The notes: generated by a model from the sequence alone, not told the origin. A DNA stretch of 64,000 bases from VRUE01 sp963716735 (GCA_963716735.1 OY970321.1:372001-436000); one strand, 5' to 3'. Counted from the stretch's first letter, positions 27,044 to 35,470 are shown. Numbers and translations are program-made.

Positions 27044-27949
27044 GTGGCGAATTCCATCGCGATGGCCTGGGAAGAAGCCTTGACCGGATACGACCGCGAC
27101 CTGCGGGCGCGCAGCATGGCCGAGCGCACGCGCCACGCGTACGGCGTCGATCTCGGTCAGTTCGTCGAGTGGGCGACGGAGCGGGGGGTGGAGCCGGGAG
27201 AGGTTCGCCATCGTGACGTGCGGCGCTATGGGGCCGGCCTCTCCTCGGCTGGCGCCGCTGCGGCAACCGTTGCGCGCAAGCTGGCTGCGATCCGGGGCCT
27301 GTTCGACTTCCTCGTGCGCACCGAACGCGTCGGGCAGAACCCGGCTGATCTGGTTTCGAGCCCCAAACGGGAGGGCAAGCTGCCACAGGTCCTCAGTGGC
27401 GAGCAGGTGCGATCGCTGCTGGAGCGGATCCCGGCCCGCACGCCGCTCGAGTTGCGTGACCGGGCGATGCTCGAGCTGGCCTATTCCTGCGGTCTGCGCT
27501 GCGAAGAGATCGTCAGCCTCGATCAGGGCTCATTCGACTTCGAAAGCGAGCAGCTACGGGTACTGGGCAAGGGCTCCAAGGAGCGCCTGCTTCCGGTCGG
27601 TGAGCCCGCGCGAAAGGCTCTGGAGCGTTATCTGGCGCGGGGCCGCCACGCCCTCGCGACCGACCCACGCGAGCTGGCCCTCTTCCTCTCCAAGAGCGGC
27701 CGGCGTCTCTCCAACTCCGACGTCACCCGTCGCCTTGCACTCTGGGTACGCGAGGCGGCGCTCGCCGCCGGTGTCTCCCCGCACGCGTTGCGCCATAGCT
27801 TCGCCACCCATCTGCTGGAAGGGGGAGCGGACCTGCGTACGATCCAGGAGCTGCTCGGCCACGCATCGATCTCGACCACCCAGGTCTACACTCGAGTCGA
27901 TGCCGCTCGCCTTCGGGAGGCCTACGCCGCGACCCATCCGCGCGCTTGA
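27044..27949 (+). CDS. xerD: Tyrosine recombinase XerC/XerD
   Basis: 301 aa, the standard Xer length. SAM-like N-terminal domain, then the catalytic set Arg152 (CGLRCEEI), Lys176 (GKGSKER), His247 and Arg250 (HALRHSF), His273 (LLGHASI) and Tyr282 (TTQVYTR). It resolves chromosome dimers at dif. Its place between comM-dprA and a WhiG-type sigma gene matches the Streptomyces arrangement. Whether it is XerC or XerD cannot be decided by eye. It is chromosomal housekeeping, not the integrase of the nearby islands (13 nt to 10 kb away). Confidence 0.9.
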   Translation: MANSIAMAWEEALTGYDRDLRARSMAERTRHAYGVDLGQFVEWATERGVEPGEVRHRDVRRYGAGLSSAGAAAATVARKLAAIRGLFDFLVRTERVGQNPADLVSSPKREGKLPQVLSGEQVRSLLERIPARTPLELRDRAMLELAYSCGLRCEEIVSLDQGSFDFESEQLRVLGKGSKERLLPVGEPARKALERYLARGRHALATDPRELALFLSKSGRRLSNSDVTRRLALWVREAALAAGVSPHALRHSFATHLLEGGADLRTIQELLGHASISTTQVYTRVDAARLREAYAATHPRA

Positions 27950-27974
27950 CGACCATATGTTGCCCCAGCGGACA

Positions 27975-27980
27975 TAGAAT
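27975..27980 (+). promoter_or_regulatory. -10 box of sigma factor gene
   Basis: TAGAAT, 12 nt before ATG 27993, giving a leader of about 5 nt. Confidence 0.4.
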
Positions 27981-27992
27981 CGAGCAAATTCC

Positions 27993-28766
27993 ATGGAAAC
28001 CGGCGTAAAAGAGGTAGAGCTTCGCGACCTGTGGCGTCGCTACAAGGACGACGGCGATCGCACCGCGCGCGAGCGGCTGGTGGTCGCCTACTCGCCCCTG
28101 GTCAAGTTCGTTGCCGGCCGTCTCGGTGCCGGGCTGCCCTCGCACGTGGACGATGCCGACCTGATCTCTTACGGGCTGATGGGCCTGATCGGCTCGATCG
28201 AGCGGTTCGAGCCCGAGCGGGGAATCAAGTTCGAGACCTTTGCCATGACCCGGATCCGCGGCGCGATCATCGACGAGCTGCGCTCGCTCGACTGGGTGCC
28301 GCGCTCGGTCCGCTCGCGGGCTCGCGAAATCGAGGCCGCCCAGGCCAAGCTCGAGCACGAACTGCAACGGGCGCCCACCGAGGCCGAGCTGGCCGCAAAA
28401 GTCGGTCTCACCGAGGAGGAGCTGCAGACCTCGCTGCTGGAGATCGCGAACTCCTCGGTCTACGCGCTCGATGAGCTCTGGACGATCTCCGACTCCTCCG
28501 GCGACTCGGTCTCGCTGCTCGACACGATCTCCGACCCGCGCGCCGAAGACCCACAGGAATCCCTCGCCAGCAGTGAGATCAAGGACCGGCTGACCGAGTC
28601 GATCGCCGGGCTGCCCGAGCGCGAGCAGCTGGTCGTCGCGCTCTACTACTACGAGAACCTCACCCTGCGCGAGATCGGCGAGGTGTTGGGCGTCACCGAG
28701 TCGCGCGTCTCCCAGCTGCACACCAAGGCCGTGATGCGGTTGAAGTCCGCCCTGCAAGAGGACTGA
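27993..28766 (+). CDS. whiG: RNA polymerase sigma factor, FliA/WhiG type
   Basis: 257 aa. Region 2 (LVKFVAGRLGAGLPSHVDDADLISYGLMGLIGSIERF), region 3 (WVPRSVRSRAREIEAAQAKLE) and region 4 HTH (LTLREIGEVLGVTESRVSQLHTKAVMRLK) are all present; no ECF-like shortening. The DADLISYG...GLIGSIERFEP block is typical of the FliA/WhiG (sigma-28) group. In Streptomyces WhiG starts spore development and lies next to xer/dprA, as here. Flagellar genes are not in this window, so motility and development roles are both possible. Confidence 0.85.
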   Translation: METGVKEVELRDLWRRYKDDGDRTARERLVVAYSPLVKFVAGRLGAGLPSHVDDADLISYGLMGLIGSIERFEPERGIKFETFAMTRIRGAIIDELRSLDWVPRSVRSRAREIEAAQAKLEHELQRAPTEAELAAKVGLTEEELQTSLLEIANSSVYALDELWTISDSSGDSVSLLDTISDPRAEDPQESLASSEIKDRLTESIAGLPEREQLVVALYYYENLTLREIGEVLGVTESRVSQLHTKAVMRLKSALQED

Positions 28767-28808
28767 GCATCGCGCCGTCGCGCTCAGGTGGCCGCTCGAC
28801 GCCGCTGG

Positions 28809-28814
28809 TAATTT
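28809..28814 (+). promoter_or_regulatory. -10 box of zinc-finger protein gene
   Basis: TAATTT, 6 nt before GTG 28821; it supports that GTG as start. Confidence 0.45.
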
Positions 28815-28820
28815 GACCCG

Positions 28821-29369
28821 GTGAGTCCTGATGAGACCTGCGCGGTCTGCGGTCGCACGATCCTGGCCGGAGAGCGCACCCGCAGCTACATGAGCCCGAA
28901 GGACGGTCCGCGGCTGGTCTGCGACCTCTGCCGCGGCAGGGCTGAGCGGCTCGGCTGGGTCGACCCGGCGGCGCCGGGCGCCAACGTCGGCCGGCGACCG
29001 GAATCCGACCGGGTCGAGTCGCCGGTGGGACGGCTGGAGCGGGCGGTCGCCCGCTTCAATGCAAGCGACGCGGCGCGCACAGTTGCTGGGTTGACTCGCA
29101 CGCTGGGTTCACCGCAGGTATCGATCGGCTCGGCCGCGGGCTCTCCGAGCGAGGTGCGCGTCACCGTCGCCTGGGAGCTCTGCTGGTATCAGTGGGGGGT
29201 CGATCTCGGCGACGAGATGCGCGCCGTCTTCCAGCTCGACAAAGGCAGCGAGATCGAGCAGCTCGACGGCTCGGCGCGGCAGTGGAACGCGCGAGCGGGG
29301 GAGGGTGGACAGCTCGTGCTCGGTGCCGGGCGTGCGAAGAAGCCCCGCGACGGCGAGCCGGTCGGCTAG
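28821..29369 (+). CDS. Uncharacterised protein with N-terminal four-cysteine zinc motif
   Basis: 182 aa. Not recognised. An N-terminal treble-clef-like pattern has Cys7-x2-Cys10 and Cys34-x2-Cys37 (ETCAVCGR, LVCDLCRG). The middle (about 60-110) is Arg/Ala-rich helix; the C-terminal part (about 110-165) is a compact hydrophobic domain with VTVAWELCWYQWGVDLGDEM. No signal peptide or membrane segment. It is followed after 13 nt by the RNase HI gene and may be co-transcribed. A nucleic-acid-binding role is possible but unproven. Confidence 0.65.
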   Translation: MSPDETCAVCGRTILAGERTRSYMSPKDGPRLVCDLCRGRAERLGWVDPAAPGANVGRRPESDRVESPVGRLERAVARFNASDAARTVAGLTRTLGSPQVSIGSAAGSPSEVRVTVAWELCWYQWGVDLGDEMRAVFQLDKGSEIEQLDGSARQWNARAGEGGQLVLGAGRAKKPRDGEPVG

Positions 29370-29382
29370 GGGTGGCTTGCCC

Positions 29383-29799
29383 ATGAAACTGGTCGTGAAC
29401 GTCGATGGCGGCGCCCGTGGCAACCCGGGGCCGGCCGCGGTCGGTGCCGTCGTCAGGGATGCTGCCGGCGAGGTTCTCGAGGAGCGCGGCGAGCGGATCG
29501 GCACCGCCACCAACAACGTCGCCGAGTACCGCGCGCTGCTGCTCGGGATCGAGCGGGCGGCCCAGCTGGGGGCGAGCGAGCTGGAGCTGGTCGGGGACTC
29601 GGAGCTGATCGTGCGCCAGGTCAAGGGTGAGTACAAGGTCAAGGACGCGACGATGCGCGAGCTGCATGCAGAGGTGAAGCGGGCATTGCGGCCCTTCGAG
29701 CGGTGGTCGATCCGCCACGTGCGGCGCGAGCACAACGCTGAGGCCGACCGTCTCGTCAACCAGGCGCTTGACGGCGCGGAGGTCGGTGGCCATGAGTGA
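29383..29799 (+). CDS. Ribonuclease HI family protein
   Basis: 138 aa from ATG 29383. Catalytic residues appear in order: Asp in NVDGGARGNPG (about 5-15), Glu in NNVAEYRALLLG (about 45), Asp in ELVGDSELIVRQV (about 69), and the C-terminal RREHNAEADRLVNQAL, where Asp replaces the classical D134 position. This is the short actinobacterial/archaeal type RNase HI that degrades RNA in RNA-DNA hybrids. Its 3' end overlaps the start of the VOC gene by 8 nt. Confidence 0.9.
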   Translation: MKLVVNVDGGARGNPGPAAVGAVVRDAAGEVLEERGERIGTATNNVAEYRALLLGIERAAQLGASELELVGDSELIVRQVKGEYKVKDATMRELHAEVKRALRPFERWSIRHVRREHNAEADRLVNQALDGAEVGGHE

Positions 29800-30280
29800 G
29801 CCGATCGACCCCCGTGTCGATATCGGCCACGTCCACCTCAAAGTTGCCGACCTCGATCGGGCGCTGGATTTCTACTGCGGCGTGCTCGGCTTCCAGCTCC
29901 AACAGCGGATCGGCGATGACGCCGCCTTCGTCTCGGCCGGCGGCTACCACCACCACATCGGCCTCAATACCTGGCACTCGAAGGGAGCGCCGCCGCCACC
30001 GGCGAGGAGCACCGGCTTGTTCCACGTCGCGATCCGCTATCCGGACCGGCGCTCGCTCGCCGACGCGCTGCGACGCCTCTCTCAGGCTGGTATCCAACTC
30101 GGCGGCGCCTCCGATCACGGCGTCAGCGAGGCCCTCTACCTGAACGACCCCGACGACAACGGGATCGAGTTGTACTGGGACCGCGCGCGCGAGCAGTGGC
30201 CGCGCTCCCCTGGCGGTGAGGAGATCGCGATGGTCACCGAACCGCTTGACCTACGCGATCTCCTCAGCGAGCTCGACTGA
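29792..30280 (+). CDS. VOC-family protein (catechol-2,3-dioxygenase-like)
   Basis: 162 aa. Two beta-alpha-beta-beta-beta modules: IGHVHLKVADLDRALDFYCGVLGF (about 10-33) and FHVAIRYPDRRSLADALRRL (about 75-94); metal ligands likely His13, His77 and Glu in NGIELYWDRARE (about 126). The YHHHIGLNTW segment is typical of CatE-like dioxygenases. The substrate is unknown. It overlaps the RNase HI gene by 8 nt, so they form one operon. Confidence 0.85.
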   Translation: MSEPIDPRVDIGHVHLKVADLDRALDFYCGVLGFQLQQRIGDDAAFVSAGGYHHHIGLNTWHSKGAPPPPARSTGLFHVAIRYPDRRSLADALRRLSQAGIQLGGASDHGVSEALYLNDPDDNGIELYWDRAREQWPRSPGGEEIAMVTEPLDLRDLLSELD

Positions 30281-30286
30281 TCTTGG

Positions 30287-31119
30287 TTATGAGCCGAGGA
30301 TCGCTTCCACCAGGTTCGGTTTGAACGGCTCGGTTCCAGGCACCAGCTGCATCGCGCCGAAGCCGCTGTTGGCGCGCAGGTAGGCGAGCTCTCTGTCGAG
30401 GTCGCCGACCCCGTTGGTGCCCGCCAGCGGCGCGAGCTGAAGGGTGCTGAGGACACCGACCGCTTCACCTGAGCCATTGAGGAAGCCGCTGCCGGAGTCA
30501 CCCGGCACGCCCGGGGTCAGGGTGATCACGACATGGCTCCAGCCGCCGCCTTCGTTTTGGACGAGACGCCCTGCTTGGGGCTGAGCTTGGTGATGCCGCC
30601 GCGAAGTTCGGAGTTGCCGTAGGAGTAGACGGTCGAGCCGAGGTCGCCGACGGCACCGACGCCGGTCGGTCCGCCGAAGCCGGGGACCGAGGGGTTGACG
30701 CTGCCGACATCGGCGGGATCGATCCTGACCAGCGCCAGGTCGTTGTAGGCGCAGGTGTCGCGGTCGGTCTCCCCGGCGGCCTGCATCGCCAGCCAGGAGT
30801 TGTAGACGAGCGTGCCGGGCCTGCTGGCCCCTTTCACTTCTACCGGAGTGCCAAGTGGCAGCGAGCCGCTGCTGCAGCCGTCGGTTTCGGTCTGCCCCCC
30901 GGTGCCGGAGCAATGCGCGGCCTGGCCGAGGTAGACGCTGGCGCCTTCCTCGAAGACGAAGTTCGAAGTGCACTGCGCGCCTTCGGTGAAGGTCTGAACG
31001 CCGGGATGGATCGTGGCCGATTTCGCCGGAGCCCAAGCCGCCGACCCGGCGGGGGCGATCAGAGCAATTGCGAGGGCGAGTGCGACGACGACAGGAGTGA
31101 AGACCTGGGCTCTCTTCAA
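30287..31119 (-). pseudogene. Secreted trypsin-like serine protease, frameshifted
   Basis: A TTG start at 31119 (preceded by GGAGG) gives a signal peptide (VVVALALAIALIAPAGSAAWA) and a chymotrypsin-fold domain with catalytic His in GQAAHCSG and Asp in NDLALVRID. The frame then goes wrong near 30569-30571; the rest, including the catalytic Ser in GVPGDSGSGFL and the C-terminus ending VEAILGS, continues in another frame. Restoring one G in the GGG run (minus strand) joins QG to RLVQNEGGG. The lesion is in a short homopolymer, so a sequencing error or a true loss are both possible. It lies just before the tRNA-Gly island. Confidence 0.75.
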
Positions 31120-31265
31120 GGGATCCTCCGTGGGTTCGGCGCCGAGGAGCGCTGGACTGGGTGGCCGAAACAATTGCTACCCATTACTAGGTACTCAAAA
31201 CCAGAGCCCATGTGCCGTTCGCGGTGCAGATGGAGCCCCAGTCCGGCGCTGAATCCCCGCGCGCC

Positions 31266-31271
31266 TATAAT
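31266..31271 (+). promoter_or_regulatory. -10 box of tRNA-Gly
   Basis: Consensus TATAAT, 11 nt before the tRNA 5' end. No TTGACA-like -35 is seen at 16-18 nt upstream. Confidence 0.6.
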
Positions 31272-31282
31272 CCGCGACCGAT

Positions 31283-31356
31283 GCGGCTGTAGCTCAGCTG
31301 GCTAGAGCGTCTGCTTGCCATGCAGAAGGTCGAGGGTTCGAATCCCTTCAGCCGCT
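31283..31356 (+). tRNA. tRNA-Gly (anticodon GCC)
   Basis: Full cloverleaf: acceptor GCGGCTG pairs with CAGCCGC, D-arm GCTC...GAGC, anticodon stem TCTGC/GCAGA with loop TTGCCAT (anticodon GCC), T-arm GAGGG TTCGAAT CCCTT, discriminator T. CCA is not encoded. Its 3' 43 nt recur at 35691 and 36616, marking it as the integration site of two islands. Confidence 0.95.
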
Positions 31357-31438
31357 TTTCGTGAATCCCCTGCACGTTGGGGGGTCGGGTTCGGCGCGGG
31401 TCGCCGAAACAAGATCGAACCATCCCGCATATCCCCTC

Positions 31439-31464
31439 CATTTCAGGCACTAGTGCCTGAAATG
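31439..31464. repeat. Perfect 26-bp palindrome at left end of island A
   Basis: A gapless palindrome with half CATTTCAGGCACT. A related half-site (GTTTCGGGCACTC) forms the hairpin at 35542-35575 near the other end of the island, suggesting element-end binding sites. Confidence 0.75.
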
Positions 31465-31550
31465 CCATGGATGCACGCGGATTAGCGCCGATTTCGGCCG
31501 ATTCCGCCTTGCATTAGTCCCGCAGACGAGGTAGCGGGTAGGCGGCGAGG

Positions 31551-31556
31551 TACCCT
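31551..31556 (+). promoter_or_regulatory. -10 box of DUF433 gene
   Basis: TACCCT, 6 nt before ATG 31563. Confidence 0.4.
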
Positions 31557-31562
31557 TGCTCT

Positions 31563-31796
31563 ATGGCCCAGGAGCGAATCACCGTCGATCCAAATCGGAT
31601 GCGCGGCCTGCCCAGCATCCGCGACACTCGCGTCACCGTCAGCGCGGTGCTGGGTCAGCTTGCCGCTGGCGCCAGCGTCGACGAGCTGCTGGCCGACTAC
31701 CCCTACCTGGAACGCGAGGATGTCCTCGCCGCGCTCGAATACGCAGCAGTCGCTGCGCAAGAGCGTGAGCTGGCAGTGGTAGCTCCGGCGGCGTGA
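31563..31796 (+). CDS. DUF433 family antitoxin-like protein
   Basis: 77 aa. The pattern ITVDPNRMRGLPSIRDTRVTVSAVLGQLAAG and DELLADYPYLEREDVLAAL is the DUF433 (VapB-like, winged HTH) consensus. The last codons overlap the GTG of a DUF5615 gene by 4 nt. DUF433-DUF5615 pairs are widespread two-gene modules predicted as toxin-antitoxin, with DUF433 as DNA-binding antitoxin. First cargo gene of tRNA-Gly island A. Confidence 0.85.
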   Translation: MAQERITVDPNRMRGLPSIRDTRVTVSAVLGQLAAGASVDELLADYPYLEREDVLAALEYAAVAAQERELAVVAPAA

Positions 31797-32179
31797 AGCT
31801 GCTCCTCGACGCGAATCTCTCACCCGAGGTCGGACGCCGTCTCAAAGAGGCAGGGCACGATGCGATCCACGTCGGAGACATCGGGCTACTGACCGCAACC
31901 GATCCCGAGATCTTGCAGGCCGCGGCGAAAGGGGGGCAGATCCTGCTCACGGCGGATTCCGACTTCGGGGCGCTGCTGGCTTTGGGCTCGTTGGCGTCGC
32001 CGTCCGTTCTGCTTTTGCGCTCCGCCGACCATCTGCGCCCGAGCGAGCAGGCAGAGCTAATCGCGGCCAACCTGCCGCAGATTGTCGAAGACCTGGAGCA
32101 GGGAGCGATCGTCAGCCTCTCGAGAGATCGCCTGCGCGTTCGCGAGCTACCCATCGCGGCCGAAAGTCACGGCGAGTAG
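31793..32179 (+). CDS. DUF5615 PIN-like toxin
   Basis: 128 aa, GTG start overlapping the DUF433 gene (GTGA). PIN-like nuclease features: N-terminal LLLDANLSPEVGRRL with Asp6, HDAIHVGDIGL, and LLTADSDFGALL with paired acidic residues (about 53-56). DUF5615 is the Mut7-C/PIN-like group; RNA cleavage is predicted. With the preceding gene it forms a stabilising or defensive toxin-antitoxin unit in island A. No experimental function is known to me for this exact family. Confidence 0.82.
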   Translation: MKLLLDANLSPEVGRRLKEAGHDAIHVGDIGLLTATDPEILQAAAKGGQILLTADSDFGALLALGSLASPSVLLLRSADHLRPSEQAELIAANLPQIVEDLEQGAIVSLSRDRLRVRELPIAAESHGE

Positions 32180-32267
32180 TCCTGAATCAAGACGAAGACA
32201 CGGCCGCTGCCGAGAGCTTCGCTGCTCACAAGCACTCGCACCGAACCAAAATGCGGCCTAGCCAATT

Positions 32268-32273
32268 TATAAA
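32268..32273 (+). promoter_or_regulatory. -10 box of OLD-type ATPase gene
   Basis: TATAAA in an A/T-rich patch, 8 nt before ATG 32282; the gene appears to have its own promoter apart from the toxin-antitoxin pair. Confidence 0.45.
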
Positions 32274-32281
32274 GTGCTCAT

Positions 32282-34417
32282 ATGCGGATGGTTTCACTGA
32301 GAATCGCGGGGTTCAGGCGTTTCGAGCGGGAGTCGACGCTCGACCTCACCCCTCGGGTCCTGGCCGTCGTCGGCCCGAACGAGGCTGGGAAGAGTTCACT
32401 GCTCGACGCGATGGAATACCTGACGACGCCACCTGAGGATGGATTCAAGGACCGCGACTTCAGCGGTTGGAGCCGGCCTGAAGACGAGAAGACGATCATC
32501 AGCGCGCTGTTTGAGATCGAGGACGACGACAAGGCGAAACTGGAGGGGATCCCTGGGGCTCAGAGCGTCCGTCTCTGGCATACCTGGCGCAAGGCCGATG
32601 CGAGCGCTGACGCTGAAATTATCCCCCGGCCTGTACGGCCGCAGGAGAGGCGCATGCATGTGAGAGACGACCTCGCGCGGCTTCTGGCGCGAAAGTCGCG
32701 CCCCGGCGAGGATCTGTGGTCGCAGAGGCCGAGCGAGGTTTTTGTGAGTGAGAACGAGGAGGAGGAGTCGCCCGAGGTGCCCGAAGACGAACCGAGTGTC
32801 GAGGAACTCGCCTCGCAAGTGCTGAGCGGGCTGAACGAAGAAGGCGAAACCCTTAGCCCCGCTACCCGTGAGGGGCTACGGACGCTCGGGGCGGCACTGG
32901 CGACGATCACGGATGAGGAGGGTGCGCCGAACTACCTGAGAGAGATGCCGGCCGCCTGCGCGAGCTTGGTGGACGAACACGAAGAAGATCATCCCTACAC
33001 CCGCATCCGTCGGATCCTCGACGAACGCGAGCCGCAGGTGAGGGTCCTGCGGGAGTCCGACCGGCAGCTACAGACGAGCTATCAGTTCGAGGAGTTCGAG
33101 GAGCCACCGGCGCCACTTGAGAATCTACTGTCGCTGGCTGAGGTGAGTTGGAGCGAACTAAAGGCAGCGGCAGCGACGCCGGGGAACCCAGTCCTGCAGA
33201 CGCTGCAAAAGCGGGCGAATCGCAATTTGGAGAAACGCTTGCACGGAAGTTGGCGACAGTCGAAAGTGTCGATCGAATTGAACGAGCAGAACGGTTGGCT
33301 GAACGTGTTTCCGTACGACGCCGAAAGCGACGAGCACTCGCGGATCGAAGAGCGGAGCGACGGCTTCCGGGCGTTCCTGGCGCTGCTGGCGTTCACCACG
33401 CGACACTCGAAGGAAGGCAGGAAGCTTGTGCTCGGGATCGACGAGGCCGAGATGCACCTGCATTACGACGCCCAGGTCGACCTGGTGAATGTGCTGACCG
33501 AACAGACCTTCGCGACGCAGATCGTCTATACGACGCACTCCGCGGGGTGTCTACCGGAGGATCTGGGATCGGCGATCCGAGTAGTGAGCCCGGTGGCGGG
33601 GGATCGAAGCAAGATCCAGAACGCGTTTTGGAGCTCGCAGGCCGAGGACGGAAGTGGTGGGTTCACCTCGCTACTGATGGCAATGGGAGCGGAAGCTGTG
33701 GCGTTTACGCCGGCGCGTCGAGCAGTGATCGCAGAGGGCCCCTCGGACGCACTGCTGCTGCCGGCGCTGTTTCGAGAGGCGGCTGGCCTCGGCCGGGCGG
33801 AGTCGCTGCAGCTGCAGGTGGCGGGTGGGCTGGCCTCGACGCCACCGCGGCTGCTGCCGCAGCTGGAGGGCGAGGCCGGGCACGTCGTATACCTGGCCGA
33901 TTCGGACCCCGAAGGCCTGAACTACGAACAGGCATTGCTCGATGCAGGGTTGCCGGCCGAGCGAATCTTCACGCTACGAGATGGCGAGGAGGACGGCCTC
34001 AGTATCGAGGACTTCGTCGAGAAGAGCCTCTACGTCGAGGTCGTGAATCTGCTCGCGGTGGAGCTTCGAGGGCACGAGGGCCTGCCCTATGAGCTCGATG
34101 CGGCTCCCGAGGCAGGGATTGCGAAGCACGCCGAGCGGTGGGCAAGCGAGCAGGGGATCGAGCCGCTGCCGAAGCCGGCGGTCGCAGAGCACCTTCTGCG
34201 GCTCTCAGCCGCAAGTCTCGCCTACGCGGCGTGGGACCCGGAAGCCGAGCGAAAGCCAAGGGCGCTGCTGCGGGCTTCACGAGGATTGGCATTGCGGGAG
34301 ATACTGTCGGATATCAGGGGAAGGTTGGCGCTGGGGTCGCTTGAGGTGAATCAGGATCAGTCCCTGCCCTCGCCACCGCCTCAGGGATCGAGCACTCTCA
34401 TGGCCCAGGTCGATTGA
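32282..34417 (+). CDS. OLD-family ATPase with TOPRIM nuclease domain
   Basis: 711 aa. N-terminal ABC-type ATPase: SLRIAGFRRFERESTLDL, Walker A GPNEAGKSS (31-39). A long charged region (about 95-330) separates it from the second half with a signature-like ERSDGFRAFLALLAF, Walker B KLVLGIDEAEMHLHYDAQ (about 379-396) and H-loop YTTHSAGCL. The C-terminal TOPRIM domain shows AEGPSDALLLPALF (about 482-495, catalytic Glu) and VYLADSDPEGLNYEQAL (about 535-551, DxD). This is the OLD/GajA layout of phage-defence nucleases. No UvrD-like GajB follows; instead an unknown 299-aa gene lies 153 nt downstream. Codon usage is more A/T-tolerant than the flanking core. A defence role is inferred from family and island context. 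Confidence 0.85.
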   Translation: MRMVSLRIAGFRRFERESTLDLTPRVLAVVGPNEAGKSSLLDAMEYLTTPPEDGFKDRDFSGWSRPEDEKTIISALFEIEDDDKAKLEGIPGAQSVRLWHTWRKADASADAEIIPRPVRPQERRMHVRDDLARLLARKSRPGEDLWSQRPSEVFVSENEEEESPEVPEDEPSVEELASQVLSGLNEEGETLSPATREGLRTLGAALATITDEEGAPNYLREMPAACASLVDEHEEDHPYTRIRRILDEREPQVRVLRESDRQLQTSYQFEEFEEPPAPLENLLSLAEVSWSELKAAAATPGNPVLQTLQKRANRNLEKRLHGSWRQSKVSIELNEQNGWLNVFPYDAESDEHSRIEERSDGFRAFLALLAFTTRHSKEGRKLVLGIDEAEMHLHYDAQVDLVNVLTEQTFATQIVYTTHSAGCLPEDLGSAIRVVSPVAGDRSKIQNAFWSSQAEDGSGGFTSLLMAMGAEAVAFTPARRAVIAEGPSDALLLPALFREAAGLGRAESLQLQVAGGLASTPPRLLPQLEGEAGHVVYLADSDPEGLNYEQALLDAGLPAERIFTLRDGEEDGLSIEDFVEKSLYVEVVNLLAVELRGHEGLPYELDAAPEAGIAKHAERWASEQGIEPLPKPAVAEHLLRLSAASLAYAAWDPEAERKPRALLRASRGLALREILSDIRGRLALGSLEVNQDQSLPSPPPQGSSTLMAQVD

Positions 34418-34570
34418 GGTGGCATCTCGGACGCACGGGCAAAGAAACCTGCCCCGATTTCGGGAACTTCGGTCCTACTTGTCGGTAGGCCCGAGCAATA
34501 CCGAGATGAAAGAGGACCGTGATGACTGACTTGACAGCAAGGATCGCCATGGTTCTCGGCTGCCGCCTCC

Positions 34571-35470
34571 ATGCCATCGGCGTCAACCCTCGCTCGCTCG
34601 CTGATGCTCAAGCGGCAGGTCAAGATCGGAGGCGAGTATGCCTGGCAGGAGCGGTATTCGTTTAATTCCAGCGAGTACCGCAAGGTCACACTTCTGGAGT
34701 TCTTGAGCAATCCGGGCGGCAGGCACGTACTCGTCCGCGACGAGGACGGCGAGTTCGAGACGCACCTCGAACGTCTCGTCAAGCCTTGGTCGGAGCTTGG
34801 GGCGAAGGAGCAGGAGTCAAAATTCCGGACTCGCGCTGAGGAGTATGAGCATGAGCAACGTCTCGCTCAGGAACGGGATCCGGTTGGCTTTGGGATCGAG
34901 GAGAGCTGGCGGTTGCTCTCGCTCTTTGAGCCGGGAAAGGGCGGGGTCCCGCGCGTTCCCGAGTGGCTTCCCCGCAGATTTGAAGGCATGGCGAGCGCCG
35001 TCCTCAAGCTGGACATGGGCCGTGGGGTCGTTGAAGACGAGAAGATCGCCTGTTATCAAATGCTCAGGGAGATGGTGAACGTCTGCGCGCGCATCAGCGA
35101 TGTGGCGCGCGAGATGCTTCCGGCGTGGGAAGTCGAGGACAAAGCGGCGAAGTACCCGAGCTGGATTGCGGAGAGGGTCCGAGGCCGGCTCGACGACGGC
35201 GACCTGCCGTTCGCCAGTAGCGAGATAATGCCTGTCCACGCCAACTACGGGATGTCCCGAAGTCGAGCTACGACGCAGCACCACACCGGCAGCATCGTCG
35301 CTGCGGATTTCATGGAGCGCGTCGCCGACGACTACGAGGAGCTCGATCGCTATGCCTCGCTTGTCGTCCAGTGGGCTTGGGGCTTCTACCTGCGCTGGCG
35401 TACTGAGCATCAAGCCGAAATCCAGCAGGCGCTGCTATCGAAACGGCGCCGCCCCCGTAGTCGACGATGA
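34571..35470 (+). CDS. Uncharacterised protein, possible partner of the OLD-type ATPase
   Basis: 299 aa (or 288 from ATG 34604). Not recognised. The N-terminal 65 residues are beta-rich and basic (LKRQVKIGGEYAWQERYSF, VTLLEFLSNPGGRHVLVRDEDGEFETHL), suggestive of a small SH3-like or RNA/DNA-binding fold; the rest is helical with conserved-looking aromatic and acidic residues (GVPRVPEWLPRRFEGMASAVLKL is split here as GVPRVPEWLP and RRFEGMASAV) and a basic C-terminal KRRRPRSRR. No membrane segment. Same strand as the ATPase, 153 nt after it, before the island end. A shared function is inference from adjacency only. Confidence 0.55.
   Translation: MPSASTLARSLMLKRQVKIGGEYAWQERYSFNSSEYRKVTLLEFLSNPGGRHVLVRDEDGEFETHLERLVKPWSELGAKEQESKFRTRAEEYEHEQRLAQERDPVGFGIEESWRLLSLFEPGKGGVPRVPEWLPRRFEGMASAVLKLDMGRGVVEDEKIACYQMLREMVNVCARISDVAREMLPAWEVEDKAAKYPSWIAERVRGRLDDGDLPFASSEIMPVHANYGMSRSRATTQHHTGSIVAADFMERVADDYEELDRYASLVVQWAWGFYLRWRTEHQAEIQQALLSKRRRPRSRR

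Noticed and set aside
27044..27949. Xer recombinase as integrase of the nearby islands
   Set aside because: Standard 301-aa Xer in a conserved dprA-xer-sigma context, not adjacent to an att site.
33148..34092. Alternative frame within the OLD-type ATPase gene
   Set aside because: Gly/Ala/Arg-rich with no motif; the ATPase/TOPRIM frame carries all conserved residues.
34531..34536. TTGACA as -35 of the 299-aa gene
   Set aside because: No TAnnnT element at 16-18 nt downstream, so not supported as a promoter.
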